Part shown: piece by piece, positions 57,505 through 64,000 of the stretch | How positions within the stretch are numbered: position 1 is the first letter of the stretch | Layout: each line of letters opens with the position of its first letter | From: Selaginella moellendorffii | Taxonomy: Eukaryota; Streptophyta; Lycopodiopsida; Selaginellales; Selaginellaceae | Length of the DNA stretch: 64,000 bases | Direction: 5' to 3' | Assembly: GCF_000143415.4 (NCBI RefSeq) | Contig: NW_003314282.1 | Span: forward strand, 647,221-711,220 | Program-made: the position numbers and the translations under genes | Notes under the pieces: generated by a model | The model's input: only the letters and a program-made list of their open reading frames with translations | Databases searched by the model: none | Told to the model about the DNA's origin: nothing

Positions 57505-59122
57505 TCAAGCAGGCAGAGGCTCGCTGGTTTCCGGTTCTGGTGCCTCTGCCGACGAGACTGCTGATGGACCACTTGTGGGAATGAAGGACTTCACTGCTGG
57601 AGTGACACCACCGGGGGCGATTGCACGGTTGACAGCAGGAGCAGGCTCGGGACTGGGTGCTGGAGCTGGAGTAGTCGCCGAAGGAGCCATGATAATCTTC
57701 TTTTCTTTGATGATGTGTAGCACCTTGTTTGCTTCGTCGATGAAGGCTTCGTATCCCTCTATGTTCCGGATGACTATATCGATCTGTGATAGGCATAAGA
57801 TAAGCCAGCTTCTTCTCATAAGGAGTATAAAAGAGATATCTACCTGTAGGAAACCTTCACAGTTTGCCTTCAACGTTCTCAAAGCTACCTCTGCTCCTTC
57901 CGAGTAGGGGTATCTGCAGTAGCAAGTTTTCTTAAGCTAAAAACGCCTTGAAACTCTATAATCATACCCATAGATTCGGCACGAAAGTGGAGGAAACGCC
58001 AAGTACTTCAAGTTTTCTCTCCTGGCGACGAGAAGAGCAGCCCTGAAAACAAAGACATTTGGTCACATCCAGCAAGATAATATTGAAGAGGAGAGATAGT
58101 TACTTGTAGGCTTTCTCAAGGTAAGGATCCGACTCTCTCACGTTGGTCGTCTCGTCTTTCTTATAGACTGGTCCAACAGTGTGGATGACACGAGCTACAG
58201 GCAAGTTGAAAGCTCTGCAAGACATCTATGCCTGTCAAGTTCGCTTGAAAAGAAAAACTAGCAGACCTGGTGCTGATGGCATCTCCAACCTCGGCCTTGA
58301 TGCCTTGCGGAGCAACATCGGGCAGCCTCTGAGTAGCGTCCAAAAGTCTCGATCCAGCAGCTTTAAACAAAACTGGACCAAGAAGAAACCAAGTTACGAG
58401 AGGAAAACAAAGCTTTCGCTTTCATACCGGCATTCACAGCAGGTCCGGTGTTGAGCCTCTTGTTGCCCGGAGCAATCTATAACAAAACCACATAAAACCA
58501 TCAAAAGGAGAAGGAGAGAAAAAAGAATGGTACGTACCACAGCATCATACTTGCCATCGACATGCCACTTCGAGAGATCTCCAAAGTAAATGGTAGTGAA
58601 GCAAGTCTCAGACATCTTATAGTGGACGCGCTGGAGGAGCTCGGTTGGCGCTGGAGGAGGAGTGAGCCACTCCATGACTTTGGACTTCTGCTTGGTCGGA
58701 TCGTAGGGCCTTGGAGTTCCTGGCTTTGGCCGCGGAGTTCCTGGAAGCCCAGGAATCTGTGTCCCCGGAAAGTTAAGTCCCAGAGCTCCAGTGAATCCCG
58801 GGGACATGGTGGGAGGCTTTGCGCAAGTCGATTGCTTCTCGATCGGCGCCACCGGAGCCATGGACGATGCTCGTCCCGGCGGCTTGGCCTCGGCGTTGCT
58901 GCTCTCGGAATCGACTGGCGGCGGAGGTGGCGGCGGCTGCCTGGTGCGATTATCCGTTGGAGGCTGGCTGACCCTCTTTGGCACCGCTGGAGTCGACGAT
59001 GGCAGTGGAAATTCGCGACTGGCGCTCGTCTGGAAGGCACGGGCAGCGCCGGAGAGGAGATAGACGCTGCTACCGCTGCCGCCATGGCCGACTCTTCGCC
59101 GGAGCGCCTGCATTGCCTGCAT
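57505..59122 (-). CDS. Macro-domain protein with organelle-type presequence
   Basis: Seven exons (59122-58538, 58476-58428, 58372-58267, 58214-58104, 58042-57968, 57913-57844, 57783-57505) give 424 residues. ATG 59122 opens MQAMQALRRRVGHGG, a mitochondrial-type presequence. A Pro-rich linker (PPPPPPP, PGTPRP) precedes a macro domain over about 180-365: IYFGDLSKWHVDGKYDAVV, FKAAGSRLLDA, FNLPVARVIHTVGPVY, LAFPPLSCRIYGYPYSEGA. Macro domains bind or cleave ADP-ribose. The usual NPAN...GGGGADGAI loop is replaced by APGNKRLNTGPAVNAAV, so the glycine-rich stretch and the catalytic-type Asp are lost. A Pro/Ala-rich tail ends the protein. It starts 253 bases from the divergent RadA gene. Confidence 0.85.
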
Positions 59123-59375
59123 TGGAAGGGATTTCCTGCAAGGGATGCGCAGTAGAACCCTAGCGCTGGACAGAGAAAAGCTAACCCTAGCTGGACGCGC
59201 TGCCGCCTGGGATGCGCTGCAAGCCGCCTTGGAAGAGAACACGCAGCACCGGAAGAACCCTAAACCCTCAGGGTATGGGGGAGGGTTTATGTGTCAGCCG
59301 TCCGATCAAAAGCATATTCTCCTGGGAGAGATATTTTACCGTTTAGGGTTTTTGGGGAGAAAATCGACCGGAGGG
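59123..59375. promoter_or_regulatory. Putative bidirectional promoter, macro-domain gene / RadA
   Basis: Only 253 bases separate the two divergent start codons. The stretch holds AACCCTA/TAGGGTTT motifs (telo-box type) on both strands, common in plant promoters of housekeeping genes. Shared control is inference. Confidence 0.5.
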
Positions 59376-62196
59376 ATGAAGAATGCGTCCTCGTCTTCTC
59401 TCCGCTACTGCTGGCGGCACCGGATTTCCTCGCGGCATTCTTCGTTTGTAGGTTGGAGTAGAGTAGGATTGCTCGATTCTTGCGTCAATCGCCGGTTTTT
59501 GAGGCGCGGGAGCTTCGTCCGGCAAGCGAACGCTGGATTGTCCTGGCGGGATAACCAGGCATTCGCGGAGAGGCGAGCTTACGCGACATCGGCCAAGATC
59601 AAGCACGGCTTCGTTTGCGAGAATTGTGGGACGATTCACGCGAAGTGGCATGGATTTTGCAACCAGTGTCGGCAGGCCAATAGCTTGAAGGAGTTTACAA
59701 ATGTAGTGAGTAGTGGGAGCAGTGGAGGAGGAGGAGGAGCTGGGGCGAGGGCAGTGGAAGGAGTGGGATTGGCCGATAGAGCCAGTGCCAATGGTGGGAT
59801 TGTAGAGTTTGGAAAGAGGATGAATAGGCCTTACTTGGGAGCCAAGGCCGAGCTCAAGCCTCAACGCTTGGCCGAGATCACAGCGTCCAAAAACCACTTG
59901 CATTGGCGGCTTTCACTGTAAGTTTCACTCCTTTCTAGCTGGTTTTGAAAGTTTCTTAATGGATTCTTCCACAGGCCTGGGAAGACGGGCTCGGAGATAG
60001 CCAGAGTTCTTGGAGGAGGTCTTGTTCCAGGTTGATTGAATTACTCCATCATTCAGTCTTTTCTTATGCTTACATCCTCCATATATTTGCAGGCTCTCTG
60101 ATTCTCGTCAGTGGTGATCCTGGAGTTGGCAAAAGCACGTTGCTCTTGCAGGTTTGTGCTGGAATTTTTTTTGTCTCGCTCGAATGCATGTATTTTAACA
60201 GAACTATCCCAGTTGGCGGAGATTGTCTCAGTTGGGGCCGATGAAGCAGCTCCGGTCCTCTACATTTCTGGGGAGGAGGTAATAAATTTCAAAGTTGGAT
60301 CCTTAAACATCAAGTCTTACTTTTTGTTCATTGTAGAGCGTTGAGCAAATCGGAAACAGAGCGGAGCGGCTAAAAATTGAGTCCAACGAGATCTTTATCC
60401 TGTCTGCTACAGATCTTGATGTAAGTTGTGTCGAGCTTTCAACTTTTATGACATGGTGGGTCTTGTAGGTTGTTCTTACGTGGATTCAAGAAATTGTGCC
60501 GCGTGCTGTTGTGCTAGATTCTATCCAGACAGTCTATCTACCAGATGCTTCTGGAAGTGCAGGAAGTATTTCTCAGGTACGCGAGAAAGCCCGAGCATTT
60601 TATTTAATCTCTTGCTTACCACGTAAGAGTTTTTCAGGTCAGAGAATGCACTTCGGCTTTGCTACGGGTAGCGAAGAAGACAAACACTGCCATTTTTCTG
60701 GTGGGTATGTATGCTGGAATTTCTACCTGATAGACCATAACTATTGGCGATATAAAGATTGGGCATGTAACGAAATCTGGAGAAATAGCGGGGCCACGTA
60801 CATTGGAGCACATGGTTGATGTTTGTCTTCACTTGGAGGTAAATGGTTTTTATCTTTGTTCGTTTGAGGTTGCCAAATATTTATTGTCTCCAGGGAGACC
60901 GTCTTTTGTCTCAACGGCTTCTAAGATCACTAAAAAATCGCTTCGGTTCTACGAAAGAGGTGACTGTCTTTCAGCATTTGATTTTAAATTGAATCTTGCT
61001 GTTTTATCTTTATCACAGGTGGGCGTGTTTGAGATGGTCGACAACGGTTTACGAGCGGTAGAAAATCCCAGTTTGATGTTTCTCTCTGATAGAACTGGGG
61101 AGGACAGTAATGCATCAGCCACCGTTGGGGTGGCTTTGGAAGGATCTCGGCCGCTGCTGGTTGAAATCCAGGTAAGCGACTTCTAGGATATACGTTGGGT
61201 GATGATACTTTTAGCCAAATCTGAGCGTTGTCTGGCTGCTCTAGCTTTCCAGGTTCAACGAGAGACTGGTGGTAGATTCTTTGGAATTTCCCGAGTTTCG
61301 AGTGAGCTGGACTGCCAAGAACAGTTTCTCTGACTTGCCATGATCTGACTTTAAAACCGAGAAGCGTATCTGACAACGATCAAAAGCTAAAGTTTTCTCC
61401 GGCATGAACGCGCGTTTTGCAGGCCTTATGCTCTCCTGCCACTTCACTGCCAAGTAAAAGAACGTTCACTGGAGTGGATCCATCTCGATTCAATCTGATT
61501 GTTGCCGTAAGTCACTCCATAAATATTCTCCACTCTTGTGAGGCTTGACGCTGTGATGCCAGGTCTTACTCAAACAAGCGCGCTTGAGACTTGCAAGACA
61601 GGTGCGCTTTGTACTTTGTGCTAGCAAAAGTTCTTTATGCTGAAATACTGCTCTAGGATATTTTTGTTAATGTTGTTGGAGGCTTTCGTTTGGAAGAGCC
61701 CGCTACAGATATTGCTGTTGCCGTCGCTATTGCCAGCAGGTACTTTCTCTCGACTAGCTGGGCTCACGAGCTTCGTCTTGCTTGCAGCTATATAGAAAGG
61801 CCGGTTCCTCGGGACACAGTCTTTGTTGGTGAGCTAGGACTCGGGGGAGAGCTGCGCTTTGTAAGTTCTTACGTGGTTTCTCACTTTTCAATGCTGGAAA
61901 TTCCGTCCATGCAGGTAGCTCAACTCGAAAGGCGACTGTTTGAGGCATCCAAGCTGGGTTTCAAGAAATGCATCGTCCCACAGGGTGCCAAAGGAGTCAA
62001 GGTGGACGGGATGGAGCTTATTCTTTGCTCGAGCCTCAAGGACGTTCTAGAGAAAGTCTTCAACTACAAGAGCCTGCCCCAGCAGCGAAAGAGTGGAGCC
62101 ACGGTTCATTTGGATGCGTTTCCGGAAGAAGACGGGGTGTGTGGTGAGGTCCAAGTCGGTCAGGACGCTCTTGACGATGATCTTGCTAATGGGTAA
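59376..62196 (+). CDS. RADA: RadA/Sms-like DNA repair ATPase, organellar
   Basis: Plant homologue of bacterial RadA, a RecA-like ATPase that drives branch migration in recombination, expected in plastids or mitochondria. Fifteen exons (59376-59917, 59975-60030, 60093-60151, 60213-60278, 60337-60420, 60469-60576, 60638-60700, 60758-60838, 60894-60959, 61019-61171, 61423-61506, 61563-61601, 61657-61739, 61788-61860, 61915-62196) give 612 residues. ATG 59376 starts an Arg/Ser-rich presequence. Then come a C4 zinc finger (C81, C84, C95, C98 in CENCGTIHAKWHGFCNQC), Walker A GDPGVGKST (207-215), Walker B AVVLDSIQT, the RadA-specific KNRFG (367-371), and a Lon-like C-terminal domain with DIFVNVVGG and GELGLGGELRF. 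All key motifs are present. Confidence 0.95.
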
Positions 62197-62773
62197 TAAG
62201 CTTTTGCATCGTAAATTTTTTATCTCACAGGTGTACATATAATTTAGCAATTTTAAATGTTCCAAGGCTAGATCTAGCAATATGATTGGCGGTCTTGATT
62301 GTTCTCTTAGCCTCAACAAGCATCACCCAGAAGAGGGTGGAGGGGCTGTGATTGTCTCCTACCTTGGACAGTGCTCGTGTGATCCCCTTCCTCGTTGTGT
62401 AGAGCTAGAACATTGCAACGCTGGAGTGGCTGCTTGGAACCAGTGGCACGTAGAGGATTGAGCCACAAGAAGAAGAGTGCATTGGAAATAAGGAGAGGCA
62501 GGTGAGGACAATCCATCCTTGACTGACTTTAAAGCAATGCAATGAATATGCTTGTTATTAATAATGTAGAATACATTAATGTTTTTTAGTTTTATAGTTT
62601 TATATAAAAATAAGAAATTAAAAAAACATTATTTTAATTAAAATTATTTCTCCATAATATTTTCTTTAATTTTTTTTATAAAAATGTTACTATTAATTGT
62701 CCATATCTTCTATTTTTAAAATTGCAAATACTATGTAATTTGAGAAAAATACATTATTTTTTTATATAAGTGT

Positions 62774-62990
62774 AAGTTCCTACATTTAGACTTCTCGGGA
62801 GATCATCAGAGCTTAGTACTATTTAAATCCAAGGATGTTTAACTCCAACTATCCCAAGACCCTTAACCGTTTGAAAAAAAAAATGCATTCATAAGCCTTT
62901 TCCTTTTATATTTGAACTTTATGGATAATCTTTTAAATTTGTTTATAATCCACCACGCTTTCCTGCAAATTCATGCTCTCGTGAATAAAA
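62774..62990 (-). repeat. LTR-like remnant, copy 1
   Basis: It begins tgtaagttcctacattt and shares phrases with copy 2 at 63,153: cttctc-ggag, aatccaa, atcccaagacccttaa, gcattcataagcc and ttatatttgaac. Confidence 0.6.
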
Positions 62991-63137
62991 GTTGAAAGCT
63001 ACAACTCTCCTGAGAGCCCTGCTCTCTTGACACCCTACCCCTCAGGTCAAGTCTAGCTGAATCAAATTAGACTAACCAGATGTCAATCAACATATAATGT
63101 GATTCTCTTATTCAACCAATAGAATTAGACTTGAGAC

Positions 63138-63600
63138 TGCTCTGATACCAAATGTAAGCTCATGAATTTGGATTTCTCAGGAGGTTATTTATTATTCAAA
63201 TCCAAAAATGCTTAATCCCAAATATCCCAAGACCCTTAATCAATTAGAAAAAAGGTGCACTTTTATTCATAGGCCCTTTTTCTATATATTTAAACCCATA
63301 TAGATCATTTTTCAAATTGTTCCCTTTAGTTGTTTATAATAAAGTTTTGATGATGGAGTGAGGATGAGTAAATATGGTGATGGAGTAAGGATAAATAATA
63401 TGTATTATGGAATGAGGATAAATATAATGAGTTTAAATGAAATATTTATAACCCAATGCAATGACGTTAAACAAATACGATAGTGGAATGAATTGAGGAT
63501 CAACATAATAAATCCAAATGAATTAATGCTTTAAAGCTCTTTTTCTTTTGAGAAAGGGATAACAGGGATGTAAAAGATAACCCAAGTGAGTGTGAACGAA
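63138..63600 (-). repeat. LTR-like remnant, copy 2, with a primer-binding-site-like edge
   Basis: The repeat starts tgtaagctcatgaatttgg. Just before it is gctctgatacca, the complement of the common initiator tRNA-Met priming sequence TGGTATCAGAGC, in the orientation expected of a minus-strand LTR element. I infer a decayed LTR retrotransposon end. Confidence 0.65.
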
Positions 63601-63659
63601 AATAAGAGCTGTAGTTATCCTGAAAATTTTATTATAGGCTTTTTTTCTTAAATTTAAAT

Positions 63660-64000
63660 NNNNNNNNNNNNNNNNNNNNNNNNNNNNNNNNNNNNNNNNN
63701 NNNNNNNNNNNNNNNNNNNNNNNNNNNNNNNNNNNNNNNNNNNNNNNNNNNNNNNNNNNNNNNNNNNNNNNNNNNNNNNNNNNNNNNNNNNNNNNNNNNN
63801 NNNNNNNNNNNNNNNNNNNNNNNNNNNNNNNNNNNNNNNNNNNNNNNNNNNNNNNNNNNNNNNNNNNNNNNNNNNNNNNNNNNNNNNNNNNNNNNNNNNN
63901 NNNNNNNNNNNNNNNNNNNNNNNNNNNNNNNNNNNNNNNNNNNNNNNNNNNNNNNNNNNNNNNNNNNNNNNNNNNNNNNNNNNNNNNNNNNNNNNNNNNN
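63660..64000. other. Assembly gap (N)
   Basis: All bases are N to the end of the window. The neighbouring repeat copies may explain the gap. Confidence 0.99.

Larger units (their letters stand above)
62197..63659. other. Intergenic with LTR-like remnants
   Basis: The RadA 3' region is followed by AT-rich sequence and two related LTR-like pieces (62,774 and 63,153 onward). No gene is supported. Confidence 0.55.

Noticed and set aside
62280..62516. Possible extra exon or small gene after RadA
   Set aside because: No domain or good splice context; RadA is complete at 62,196.

Overview
The window looks like nuclear DNA of a land plant, most likely a lycophyte of the Selaginella type. The evidence is very short GT-AG introns (mostly about 45-80 bases), GC-rich compact gene islands in AT-rich repeat deserts, a full PIN auxin efflux carrier, a PPR protein, organelle-targeted enzymes and a tandem-domain tRNA-His guanylyltransferase. 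The species call is inference from gene style. Exon structures were read by eye; every multi-exon model below keeps an open frame across all joins and totals a multiple of three.

Layout. 1-20 kb is gene-dense: a secreted 10-Cys LTP-like protein, mitochondrial pyruvate dehydrogenase E2 (22 exons), a PIN carrier (6 exons), the bifunctional biotin enzyme BIO3-BIO1 (13 exons), an intronless GPI-type LRR protein, tandem-domain THG1 (14 exons), a rearranged PPR pseudogene and a secreted LamG-domain protein. 20-26.8 kb is AT-rich repeat debris. 26,865-34,409 is a complete Ty3/gypsy chromovirus-like element on the minus strand, with 5-base target duplications. 37-40 kb is a small gene island: the intact PPR relative of the pseudogene, convergent with a plastid heme-oxygenase-like protein. 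40-43.7 kb is AT-rich. 43,691-50,208 is a second, unrelated Ty3/gypsy element carrying a nested 937-base insertion. 51.5-53.2 kb holds an orphan five-exon gene. 55.8-62.2 kb is a second gene island: 6-phosphogluconolactonase, then a macro-domain protein and RadA in divergent arrangement. The tail holds LTR-like remnants and then an assembly gap.

How the genes relate. These are ordinary plant housekeeping loci rather than one pathway. Many products are predicted for mitochondria or plastids (PDC-E2, BIO3-BIO1, HO-like, PGL, macro-domain, RadA). A recurring theme is degenerate catalytic sites in otherwise intact genes: the E2 HxxxDG motif, the N-terminal THG1 domain, the heme-oxygenase-like protein and the macro-domain loop.

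The two most novel signals are in the retroelements. The first element carries two intron-like GT-AG inserts of 47 and 52 bases inside its integrase region; their removal restores frame exactly at conserved motifs. The second element has a textbook -1 ribosomal frameshift signal at the gag-protease overlap: heptamer G GGA AAC, a 6-base spacer and a perfect 10-bp hairpin.
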